Source: Nitrospirota bacterium (GTDB lineage: Bacteria; Nitrospirota; Thermodesulfovibrionia; Thermodesulfovibrionales; JdFR-88). Taken from it: DNA of 11,890 bases. The notes beneath the pieces are model-generated. The model did no database searches. It saw only the letters and a list, made by a program, of their open reading frames with translations, and had not been told where the DNA came from. A program made the position numbers and the translations under genes. This document shows, in pieces, positions 6,358 to 11,890 of the stretch. The DNA lies in contig JAJYGJ010000165.1 in the NCBI GenBank assembly GCA_021790695.1, forward strand, positions 1 through 11,890, given 5' to 3'. The number at the start of each line of letters is the position of its first letter. Position 1 is the first letter of the stretch.

Positions 6358-6675
6358 ATGGAAATCAAACGGTTAATCGGCAGGCGCATCCGGGACCTCA
6401 GGAAATCAAGCGGGAAGTCTCAGGAAGCGCTGGCCGGGGAAATGGGCATCAGCCCGAAGTATCTGAGCAGCATCGAACGGGGCAAAGAGAACCCGACGCT
6501 GGACACATTCATCAAACTGGCCGGATCACTGGACCTGGAAATATCGGAGATATTCAACTGCACCGGCAGCAAATCGCCCAGGGAACTGAAGCTCTTTATT
6601 TCCGGTCTGACGAGGAGACCGGACGCGGAAAAGCTGAAACTCGCGGCCAAGATAATAAAGGCGATTTATTTCTGA
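6358..6675 (+). CDS. Small XRE/Cro-type helix-turn-helix transcriptional regulator
   Basis: The 105-residue protein has an HTH_3-type DNA-binding domain at about 6-65. GRRIRDLRKSSGKSQEALAG (8-27) covers helices 1-2, and ISPKYLSSIERGKENPTLDT (31-50) holds the recognition helix and the ERGKxxPTL signature. The rest (66-105) is a short basic tail without a known ligand or peptidase domain. It probably binds DNA as a dimer, often at its own promoter. The gene stands alone on the plus strand, divergent from the receiver gene, with 163 bp between them. A hairpin at 6740-6763 and a MITE-like element follow. The ATG at 6358 has no visible ribosome binding site and lies 11 bases after a perfect -10 box. 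Its target is not evident. Confidence 0.88.
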   Translation: MEIKRLIGRRIRDLRKSSGKSQEALAGEMGISPKYLSSIERGKENPTLDTFIKLAGSLDLEISEIFNCTGSKSPRELKLFISGLTRRPDAEKLKLAAKIIKAIYF

Positions 6676-6739
6676 GATAATCCCGCCCCGCCGCAATTCC
6701 CCTGCCGTTAAAAAGAAAACGTATATCCGCCAAAGTTAC

Positions 6740-6763
6740 CGGATGCCGGCTTCCGCCGGTCCG
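6740..6763. repeat. GC-rich hairpin downstream of the XRE-type gene
   Basis: CGGA, two unpaired bases (TG), CCGGC, loop TTCC, GCCGG, TCCG form a nine-pair stem with a two-base bulge, 65 bases after the stop codon. No T-run follows, so it is not a convincing intrinsic terminator. It may be a REP-like palindrome or help stabilise the mRNA 3' end. Confidence 0.45.
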
Positions 6764-6798
6764 ACCGAACATGCGCCCAATTTTATTTCAGGAAGATT

Positions 6799-6968
6799 AG
6801 AACCTGTCTCAAAATGGGGGATTTCATAAAAGGCCCGGAGAAATGGATTCCCGCCTTCGCGGGAATGACGAAAAAGGCTTTAAAACGCGGTAATAAAGAC
6901 GTCATGTCCCTCCGGGGCGGGACATTAATCGGGCATCCGTTTTAAAAAATGATTTTGAGACGGGTTCT
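6799..6968. mobile_element. MITE-like element, copy 2 (170 bp), beside tRNA-Ser
   Basis: The terminal inverted repeats are AGAACCTGTCTCAAAAT (6799-6815) and ATTTTGAGACGGGTTCT (6952-6968), 16 of 17 matching and the same family as the element at 4372-4550. GATT before and AATC after extend the inverted repeat; TA beside GAACC on both sides would fit a TA target duplication. The interior differs from copy 1 and holds two hairpins: ATTCCCGC/GCGGGAAT (6847-6854/6859-6866) and ATGTCCC/GGGACAT (6904-6910/6919-6925). The first belongs to a sequence type common as dispersed repeats in many bacteria. There is no transposase. The element ends 12 bases from the tRNA 3' end. Confidence 0.75.
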
Positions 6969-6980
6969 AATCAAAAAGGT

Positions 6981-7071
6981 TGGCGGAGGGGGAGAGATTC
7001 GAACTCTCGGCAGACTGTGAGCCTGCAACGATTTTCAAGACCGTCGCCTTAAACCGCTCGGCCACCCCTCC
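6981..7071 (-). tRNA. tRNA-Ser (anticodon UGA), CCA encoded
   Basis: The 91-base minus-strand sequence folds as a class II tRNA. The acceptor stem is GGAGGGG/CCCCTCC with discriminator G and genome-encoded CCA (6983-6981). The D-arm begins GGCCGAGCGG. The anticodon stem is ACGGT/ATCGT with loop CTTGAAA, giving anticodon TGA (7037-7035). A long variable arm is built on GCAGGC/GTCTGC, and the T-arm is GAGAG-TTCGAAT-CTCTC. The long variable arm and UGA anticodon identify serine. It lies 86 bp downstream of clpX on the same strand and may be reached by read-through, since no separate promoter is clear. TTTTT shortly after the 3' end could aid termination. Confidence 0.97.
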
Positions 7072-7082
7072 ATGCAAGAAAC

Positions 7083-7155
7083 AAGGGGCAAGAGACAAGT
7101 AACAAAGGGAAAAAAATCCGCTCGCTTGTCCCTTGCCGCTTGTCTCTTGCCCCTT
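7083..7155. repeat. Inverted repeat of CAAG-type words between clpX and tRNA-Ser
   Basis: AAGGGGCAAGAGACAAG (7083-7099) and its perfect 17-base reverse complement (7139-7155) flank a 39-base spacer. The right side also holds a 14-base direct repeat, GCTTGTCCCTTGCC (7124-7137) and GCTTGTCTCTTGCC (7138-7151), differing at one base. The whole is built from variants of one word, (G)GGCAAG-(A/G)GACAAG. It starts 3 bases after the clpX stop. The stem could slow or end clpX transcription, but no proper T-run follows on the minus strand, so I call it a repeat. Confidence 0.65.
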
Positions 7156-7157
7156 TG

Positions 7158-8402
7158 CTACGCCGACTGTCTCTCGTATATCAGGATGGGTTTTTCCTTT
7201 TTTTCGAGGACGTCCTCGTTGATGAGGCATTCCTTGATTGTCTTTTCGGACGGGACCTCGAACATGACGTCCAGCATGACGCCCTCCAGGATGCTCCTCA
7301 GGCCCCTTGCGCCGGTCTTTTTCTTGATGGCCCTCCTGGCTATCTGCCTGAGGGCGCTCTCCGTAAACCGCAGCCGCACGTTGTCCATCGACAGCAATCT
7401 TTGATATTGCTTTATCAGGGAATTTTTGGGCTCGGTAAGTATCTTCACGAGCGAGGCCTCGTCAAGCTCGTCAAGGGTGGCGACGACCGGCACCCTTCCC
7501 ACGAACTCCGGTATCATGCCGTACTTTATCAGGTCCTCCGGCTCCACGAGCGAAAGGACATCGCCAAGTTTCTGCTGGTTCGCTCCGGGGGCCTGTGCCT
7601 TGAAGTCAAACCCGACCGTCTGCTTGCCCGTCCTCTGTTTTATGATGCCCTCCAGGCCGACGAAGGCCCCGCCGGATATGAAAAGGATGTTCGTCGTGTC
7701 CACCTGTATGTATTCCTGCTGAGGGTGCTTCCTGCCGCCGTGGGGCGGAATATTGGCCGTCGTGCCCTCGATTATCTTCAACAGCGCCTGCTGCACGCCC
7801 TCTCCCGAGACGTCCCTGGTTATGGACGGGCTGTCGGATTTGCGGCTTATCTTGTCTATCTCGTCTATGTAGACAATCCCCCTCTGCGCCTTCTCCACGT
7901 CGTAGTCGGCGGCCTGGAGGAGTTTCAGTATCACGTTTTCGACGTCCTCCCCCACGTAGCCCGCCTCGGTGAGGGTAGTGGCGTCCGTGATGGTGAAGGG
8001 CACGTCCAGGAGCCTCGCCAGGGTCTGGGCCAGGAGGGTCTTGCCCGTCCCGGTGGGCCCTATGATGAGGATGTTGCTCTTTTGAAGCTCGATGTCCGTC
8101 TCCACCGGGGAATATATCCGCTTGTAATGGTTATAGACGGCGACGGCCAGGGTTTTTTTCGCCCGCTCCTGCCCGATTACGTAGTCGTCAAGGAAGCGGC
8201 TTATCTCGCGGGGCGTGGGCAGTTTGGGAAGGCCCGCCTGCCCCTTCTCCTCGATGAAAAGCTCATCGGCTATGATCTCGTTGCAAAGCCCCACGCATTC
8301 ATCGCAGATGAACACGGTGGGCCCCGCTATCAGCTTTCTGACCTCATCCTGCCCCCTGCCGCAGAAGGAGCATTTATACTCCGGATTTTCCTTTTTAGCC
8401 AT
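7158..8402 (-). CDS. clpX: ClpX, ATP-dependent unfoldase of the ClpXP protease
   Basis: ClpX recognises tagged proteins, unfolds them with ATP and feeds them into ClpP. The 414-residue protein has the N-terminal zinc-binding domain (Cys11, 14, 33, 36), Walker A GPTGTGKT (115-122), pore loop GYVG (148-151), Walker B VYIDEID (177-183), RKH loop (224-226), the ClpP-docking loop in the form VGF (263-265, IGF in E. coli), Arg finger Arg303 and sensor 2 GARGLR (364-369). All functional residues are in place. The ATG at 8402 matches the family N-terminus MAKK, with GGAGG about 9 bases upstream; the frame stays open further upstream but this is overlap with clpP. It begins 17 bp after the clpP stop, in the standard tig-clpP-clpX order. 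A lon gene, often next, is absent here; tRNA-Ser follows instead. Confidence 0.98.
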   Translation of the reverse strand: MAKKENPEYKCSFCGRGQDEVRKLIAGPTVFICDECVGLCNEIIADELFIEEKGQAGLPKLPTPREISRFLDDYVIGQERAKKTLAVAVYNHYKRIYSPVETDIELQKSNILIIGPTGTGKTLLAQTLARLLDVPFTITDATTLTEAGYVGEDVENVILKLLQAADYDVEKAQRGIVYIDEIDKISRKSDSPSITRDVSGEGVQQALLKIIEGTTANIPPHGGRKHPQQEYIQVDTTNILFISGGAFVGLEGIIKQRTGKQTVGFDFKAQAPGANQQKLGDVLSLVEPEDLIKYGMIPEFVGRVPVVATLDELDEASLVKILTEPKNSLIKQYQRLLSMDNVRLRFTESALRQIARRAIKKKTGARGLRSILEGVMLDVMFEVPSEKTIKECLINEDVLEKKEKPILIYERQSA

Positions 8403-8419
8403 CTCCGGGAACCTCCGTT

Positions 8420-9019
8420 TTATTCGGTTTTCTTCGTCTTGACCGTCATCAGGACATCGTCCACCAGACCGTAGGCCTTTGCCTCCTCGCCCGACATGAA
8501 GAAATCCCTGTCCGTGTCGGTGTGTATCTTGTCGATGGGCTGGCCGGTATGGAAAGACATGATCTTGTTGAGCTGATCCTTCATCCTCAGGACCTCCTTG
8601 GCGTGGATCTCCACGTCGGAGGCCTGCCCGGTAAACCCTGCCGTGGGCTGGTGTATCATTATCCTGGCGTTCGGAAGGGCGAACCTCTTGCCCTTGGCGC
8701 CCGAACAAAGCAAAAGTGCGCCCATGCTCGCCGCCTGCCCGATGCAATAGGTGGCTATATCGGGCTTCACGTACTGCATGGTGTCGTAAATGGCAAGGCC
8801 GGCGCTGACGACCCCGCCCGGCGAATTCACGTAGAGGTGAATGTCTTTTTCCGGGTCTTCGCTCTGCAAAAAAAGCAGCTCCGCTATTATGGTATTGGCC
8901 ACGTAATCGTCCACCGCGGTGCCAAGAAAGATGATCCTGTCCTTAAGCAGCCTCGAATATATGTCATACGCCCTCTCCGTCCTGCCCGTCTGCTCTATGA
9001 CTATCGGTATCACGCTCAT
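8420..9019 (-). CDS. clpP: ClpP, serine protease subunit
   Basis: ClpP forms the tetradecameric proteolytic chamber used by ClpX and other Clp ATPases in the cytoplasm. The 199-residue protein is normal length. The catalytic triad is Ser98 in GQAASMGA (94-101), His123 in MIHQP (121-125) and Asp172 in DTDRDFFMS (168-176). The substrate-strand block VNSPGG (64-69) and the N-terminal MSVIPIVIEQTGRTERAYDIYSRLL pattern (1-25), including ER-YDIYS, are typical. The start ATG overlaps the tig stop by 4 bases, so translation is probably coupled to trigger factor. A short N-terminal propeptide, as in E. coli, is possible; the mature start cannot be fixed from sequence. Confidence 0.98.
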   Translation of the reverse strand: MSVIPIVIEQTGRTERAYDIYSRLLKDRIIFLGTAVDDYVANTIIAELLFLQSEDPEKDIHLYVNSPGGVVSAGLAIYDTMQYVKPDIATYCIGQAASMGALLLCSGAKGKRFALPNARIMIHQPTAGFTGQASDVEIHAKEVLRMKDQLNKIMSFHTGQPIDKIHTDTDRDFFMSGEEAKAYGLVDDVLMTVKTKKTE

Positions 9020-10278
9020 TGTTTTTGTTCCACCTTTTCGAATTGCGCCTTCCCCAGGAGCAGGTCCATTACCTTTTCCTCGAATGCGGCATGCCTCAGG
9101 CCGTCCAGCGAGCCGTGCCGGGACACATAATACTTGACGATGTTTTCCGGCGGGACGGACAGCCTCCGGGCGAGGTCGGAGATCTTCGCCTTCACTTCTT
9201 CCTCGTTGACCTCGACTTTCTCGCGCTCCCCGATAAGCTCAAGAAGGATGCTCGCCTTCACGTTCCTGCGGGCGGTCGCCCCCAGTGTCTGCCTCAGGGC
9301 CTCCAAGTCCGGCCCCCCCGGCCCCTTTTCATCGCGGGCCGCGGCCTCCTCGACCAGGCCCGCAAGCTCCTTCTCGACGAGGCCCGACGGCACGTCAAAG
9401 TCGTGCGCCTCCAGGAGCTTGCCTATTATCTCCGCCTTCTGCATCTTCCGGGCGGTCTGCTTCCTGGATTCGAGCACCTGCTCCCGCACACGGGCCCTCA
9501 ACTCCTCCAGACCCTCGTACCCCAGGTCCTTGGCCAGCTCGTCGTCGAGCGCGGGCAACTTGGGCTTCTTCGCGTCCTTCAGGGTTATGTGAAAAAGCTT
9601 CTGCGTGCCCGCCAAATCCTTCACCGGATGGTCGGCGGGGAAATCCATGGTGATATCGAAGCTCTCCTCCTTCTTCCTTCCCGTAAGCCCGCGCGAAAAA
9701 TCCGCCGGCATGTTTTCGGAACCCAACTTGAAAACCTGGGACGTGTAGAGCTTCTCGTCGCCCTCAATCGTATAATCCATTATCGCTATATCGCCCTCGG
9801 CAAGAGGCCCCTCCGCGGGCTCGTAAACCGCCTTTTCCTCGCGAAGCCTCTCCAGGACGTCCTCAATGTCCTTATCCTGCACCGCGGTTTCTATCTCGCG
9901 GACCTTTATCCCCTCGTAGTTGAGGTCCTTGATCCCGGGCATCACCTCGACAAGCAGGGTCATGTTGAAAGGCTCACGCCGCTTGAAATCTCCCATCTCC
10001 TCGAAGACCGGCTCATCGACGGGTTTCAGGTGCGCCTCCCTGATCGTCTCGGAATAGACTTTCGGGATCAGCTTCTGGAGCACATCCGCCTCGACGTCCT
10101 TGCCGAATTTCTTCTCAATGAGCCCCATTGGGACCTTGCCCACCCTGAAGCCGGACATCTTCGTCTTCTGCCTCAGCTTTTCAAGGGACTCGCCTATCTC
10201 CTTTTCGATGGTCTGGGCGGATATCTCTATGCGCAGCCTTTTTTTCGTCGGGCTTACTTCCTCTATGGTCTTGAGCAC
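9016..10278 (-). CDS. tig: Trigger factor, ribosome-bound chaperone
   Basis: Trigger factor docks at the ribosome exit tunnel and shields nascent chains. The 420-residue protein has the ribosome-binding domain at about 1-115 with signature GFRVGKVP (43-50), a FKBP-type domain at about 157-235 beginning AEGDIAIMDYT, and the helical C-terminal arms from about 240, opening LPALDDELAKDLG. Length is normal, slightly shorter than E. coli (432). The start is GTG at 10278: the family N-terminus begins there and AAGGAGGAG lies 4-6 bases upstream, while the ATG two bases further upstream is in another frame and stops quickly. It leads the tig-clpP-clpX operon, about 16 bases from a predicted transcription start, and overlaps clpP by 4 bases. 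Confidence 0.97.
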   Translation of the reverse strand: MLKTIEEVSPTKKRLRIEISAQTIEKEIGESLEKLRQKTKMSGFRVGKVPMGLIEKKFGKDVEADVLQKLIPKVYSETIREAHLKPVDEPVFEEMGDFKRREPFNMTLLVEVMPGIKDLNYEGIKVREIETAVQDKDIEDVLERLREEKAVYEPAEGPLAEGDIAIMDYTIEGDEKLYTSQVFKLGSENMPADFSRGLTGRKKEESFDITMDFPADHPVKDLAGTQKLFHITLKDAKKPKLPALDDELAKDLGYEGLEELRARVREQVLESRKQTARKMQKAEIIGKLLEAHDFDVPSGLVEKELAGLVEEAAARDEKGPGGPDLEALRQTLGATARRNVKASILLELIGEREKVEVNEEEVKAKISDLARRLSVPPENIVKYYVSRHGSLDGLRHAAFEEKVMDLLLGKAQFEKVEQKQ

Positions 10279-10300
10279 ATTACTCCTCCTTATTGAATAG

Positions 10301-10328
10301 ATTAAACCAGAAGTGGCCCGTTTGTCAA
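10301..10328 (-). promoter_or_regulatory. Predicted sigma70-type promoter of tig-clpP-clpX
   Basis: On the minus strand TTGACA (10328-10323, 6/6) and TTTAAT (10306-10301, 5/6) are 16 bases apart. Transcription would start near 10294, only about 16 bases before the GTG. An AT-rich run just upstream of the -35 box could act as an UP element. Confidence 0.6.
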
Positions 10329-10348
10329 ATTTATATAAAAAAAACGGG
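10317..10348. promoter_or_regulatory. Inverted repeat across the tig -35 region, possible operator
   Basis: CCCGTTT (10317-10323) and AAACGGG (10342-10348) are perfect 7-base inverted repeats separated by 18 AT-rich bases. The left arm runs into the spacer and touches the -35 box of the tig promoter. Placement suits a repressor or stress regulator site, but no known operator is recognised. I found no matching heat-shock element. Confidence 0.3.
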
Positions 10349-10412
10349 TAGTTGCATTTAGACTGGCAGTTGAGTGCCTCCTTTATTATACACGACCGCG
10401 CCCGCCCTGGAT

Positions 10413-10442
10413 TTGTTTAATGCCGCCGGCCTGTGCTATTTT
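10413..10442 (+). promoter_or_regulatory. Predicted extended -10 promoter giving a leaderless transcript
   Basis: TATTTT (10437-10442) is preceded by TGC (10434-10436), an extended -10 motif, and TTGTTT (10413-10418) lies 18 bases upstream as a weak -35. The predicted start falls at 10449-10450, on the ATG of the membrane protein gene itself, which has no Shine-Dalgarno sequence. Confidence 0.35.
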
Positions 10443-10449
10443 TACCGTC

Positions 10450-11094
10450 ATGCGTTCATCATACCGATGGATTTTTCTGGCAGTCCTGGCCGCGATGGTT
10501 CTTCTGGCCGGCAGGATGGCCTTCAGGCAGGCGGAGAGCTTCCGCGAGGGGCAGCGTTATTTCGCCCGGGGCGACTGGAAGCCTGCGATAAGGCAATATG
10601 ACACCGCGATGCATTTCTACCTCCCGTTTTCCCCCATCATGGAAAAATCGGCTGAAAGGCTCTGGCGGATAGGCCGGATGTTCGAGGCGGAGGGGAAGCC
10701 GGGCTGGGCCCTCATCGCGTATTCCTCGATAAGAAGCTCCTTTTACGGCGTAAGGAGTTTTTACACGCCCGGAAGACGCTGGATAGAACGGTGCGACGAA
10801 AAAATCGCCTCCCTGGACGCCCGGATGCTGGTCAGGGAGGGCGGCATAAAACCCGGAGAGGCGGCCCTTGAGCGTCAAAAGTACATGGCAATATTCAAGG
10901 ACGACCGGGCCCCTTCGGTGTTCTGGTCCGCCGCGGCCGAGGCAGGTTTTTTCGGCTGGGCGGTCTCCGCCCTTGCGAGCGCGTTTTATGGCTTTGAGAA
11001 GTCCGGCAGGCCCAGGGGAAAGGCCGCCCTGTGCGGGGGGCTCTGCTTTTTGTTCTTCGCCGCGGTCTGGGCCGTCTCGCTGCTCATGGCGTAG
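10450..11094 (+). CDS. Membrane-anchored protein of unknown function
   Basis: I do not recognise a named family. From ATG 10450 the protein has 214 residues: a short basic start, a membrane anchor at about 6-22, a soluble middle, a hydrophobic stretch at about 157-178, and a strong C-terminal membrane segment at about 190-214. The early middle, AESFREGQRYFARGDWKPAI (28-47) and the following RQYDTAMHFYLP, resembles one tetratricopeptide unit (helix, Gly-Asp-W turn, helix), and 70-93 could be a second. Between the helices lies a charged region likely facing the periplasm. An in-frame ATG at 10420 would add ten residues that look non-signal-like, so I prefer 10450. No ribosome binding site is present. 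The stop overlaps the kinase gene by 11 bp tail to tail. It may be a scaffold or assembly factor, but that is a guess. Confidence 0.75.
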   Translation: MRSSYRWIFLAVLAAMVLLAGRMAFRQAESFREGQRYFARGDWKPAIRQYDTAMHFYLPFSPIMEKSAERLWRIGRMFEAEGKPGWALIAYSSIRSSFYGVRSFYTPGRRWIERCDEKIASLDARMLVREGGIKPGEAALERQKYMAIFKDDRAPSVFWSAAAEAGFFGWAVSALASAFYGFEKSGRPRGKAALCGGLCFLFFAAVWAVSLLMA

Positions 11095-11890
11095 GGCCTT
11101 GCCCGTCCGGTCCGTCAAGGGGGGTCCGATCATCCATTTGATCATTCAGGGGCAGTCTGATCAGGAACTCCGAGCCCGTTTCCCGCGGGCCCTTCCCCAG
11201 CTCGATGCTGCCGGAATGGCTGCTGATTATGCCGTGAACAACCGCCAGGCCCAGGCCCGTGCCGCCTTCCCTGGTGGTATAGAATGGCAGAAAAATCCTC
11301 TGTCTCATCTCCTCGGGTATGCCGGGGCCGGTATCGGAGATGGATATGAGGGCCTGGCCCTGCCTTTCCTCCACCCGGACCGCAAGCTCTCCGCCCCCGG
11401 GCATCGCCTGGACGGCGTTTTGTATGAGGTTCATGAACGCCTGCTTCAGGAGTATCTCGTCCGCCTTTATGACGGACCGCCCGGCATCCGATGACAGGGA
11501 GGCCGAAATCCGCCTTGCGCCATCCCCCGCAAGCACTGCGTTCATGCAGGTCTTGAGTATCCCCAGGAGGCCTTCCCTGGAGACGGCCTCAAGCGCAGGC
11601 GTGGCCGGGTTGGCAAACGAGAGAAACCCGTTGATGATTGAATTCATCGCGGACACCTCTTTGCCTATGGCCCGGGCGGCCGCCTTTTTTCCCCCGGACC
11701 ACCCCCTTGATTGTTCCGTGCCGGACTGGCCCGGGGACCGGCCCCCCGGGTGATCCCCCGCGGGCCGGTCCGCCCTGACGAGCAACTTCGCGTAGCCGGC
11801 TATCACGGCCATTGAGTTTCTAAGCTCATGGGCCAGCCCCGCCGCCATCTCCCCCAGGCTTGAAAGCCTGCGTCTCAGTTCGGCCTGCCT
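11084..11890 (-). CDS. Sensor histidine kinase, C-terminal part (5' end outside window)
   Basis: The visible 268 residues are the dimerisation/phosphoacceptor and ATPase domains; the sensing part lies beyond the right edge and the frame is open through 11890. The H-box is EMAAGLAHELRNSM, with the phospho-accepting His at codon 11830-11828. The ATPase domain shows the N-box NLIQNAVQAMP, G1 SDTGPGIP, F-box IFLPFYTT and G2 GGTGLGLAVV. This arrangement resembles NtrB/HydH-type kinases that often pair with sigma54-dependent regulators (family inference). Between the two DHp helices there is an unusual insert of about 30 residues rich in Gly, Pro, Arg and Ser (fragment residues about 40-70), where related kinases have a short loop. 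The 3' end overlaps the convergent membrane protein gene by 11 bp. Confidence 0.92.
   Translation of the reverse strand, partial: RQAELRRRLSSLGEMAAGLAHELRNSMAVIAGYAKLLVRADRPAGDHPGGRSPGQSGTEQSRGWSGGKKAAARAIGKEVSAMNSIINGFLSFANPATPALEAVSREGLLGILKTCMNAVLAGDGARRISASLSSDAGRSVIKADEILLKQAFMNLIQNAVQAMPGGGELAVRVEERQGQALISISDTGPGIPEEMRQRIFLPFYTTREGGTGLGLAVVHGIISSHSGSIELGKGPRETGSEFLIRLPLNDQMDDRTPLDGPDGQGPTP

Noticed and set aside
6967..7230. Minus-strand reading frame of 87 codons containing GGVAERFKATVLK
   Set aside because: This is the translation of tRNA-Ser; such frames are a well-known annotation artefact. The tRNA fold is complete.
8403..8747. Upstream extension of the clpX frame
   Set aside because: It overlaps clpP on the same strand in another frame; the ClpX family N-terminus and a GGAGG site fix the start at 8402.
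10325..10356. Tiny minus-strand open frame (M-Q-L-P-V-F-F-I) upstream of tig, behind a TATAAT-AAAGGAGG stretch
   Set aside because: The ribosome binding site is about 20 bases from the ATG and the frame has eight codons, so a leader peptide cannot be supported.
10364..10378. Sigma54-like promoter (TGGCAG...TTGAGTGCC)
   Set aside because: The GG to GC distance is 9 instead of 10 bases and the sequence deviates at the -12 element.
10420..10449. Upstream ATG of the membrane protein gene
   Set aside because: It has no ribosome binding site, lies inside the proposed promoter, and would add ten residues ahead of a normal basic-plus-hydrophobic N-terminus.
1..11890. CRISPR array, prophage or defence island
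   Set aside because: No regularly spaced direct repeats and no nuclease, integrase, transposase or phage genes are seen; the repeats present are palindromic and dispersed.

Overview
The window looks like part of the chromosome of an anaerobic Gram-negative bacterium. It carries an Rnf ferredoxin:NAD+ oxidoreductase operon, a tig-clpP-clpX proteostasis operon, a receiver protein, a histidine kinase and many small palindromic repeats. The sequence is GC-rich and the genes use ATA and AGG codons freely. A Nitrospirota or Desulfobacterota member would fit, but this is inference and no marker here fixes the lineage.

Layout. (1) Positions 1-3822, minus strand: rnfC, rnfD, rnfG, rnfE and the first 24 codons of rnfA, in the usual C-D-G-E-A order and tightly packed except for 137 bp between rnfE and rnfA that holds a repeat. 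A sigma70-like promoter precedes rnfC. (2) 3908-4548: a repeat island without credible genes, made of two long palindromes followed by a 179-bp MITE-like element whose right end supplies the stop codon of the next gene. (3) 4549-6194, minus strand: an MscS-family channel and a single-domain response regulator, separated by a second, shorter copy of the rnfE-rnfA repeat. (4) 6358-6675, plus strand: a small XRE-type regulator, divergent from the receiver gene. (5) 6740-7155: a hairpin, a second MITE-like element, tRNA-Ser(UGA) with encoded CCA, and a word-like inverted repeat. (6) 7158-10278, minus strand: clpX, clpP and tig behind a clear promoter. (7) 10450-11094, plus strand: a small membrane protein of unknown function. 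It overlaps tail-to-tail with (8) a histidine kinase, minus strand, cut by the window end.

How the genes work together: RnfA-E with RnfG form a membrane complex that moves electrons between reduced ferredoxin and NAD+ and couples this to ion transport. Trigger factor folds nascent chains, while ClpX unfolds substrates for ClpP. The MscS-like channel relieves osmotic pressure. The receiver and the kinase are signalling parts, but nothing shows that they are partners.

Most notable: RnfE lacks the second of its two conserved cluster-ligand cysteines. Two dispersed repeat families occur twice each, one of them always in the leader of a minus-strand gene. A MITE end forms the mscS stop codon. Both plus-strand genes look leaderless, while most minus-strand genes have recognisable Shine-Dalgarno sites. 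The kinase carries a Gly/Pro/Arg-rich insert encoded by a perfect inverted repeat. I see no CRISPR array, prophage or clear defence system.
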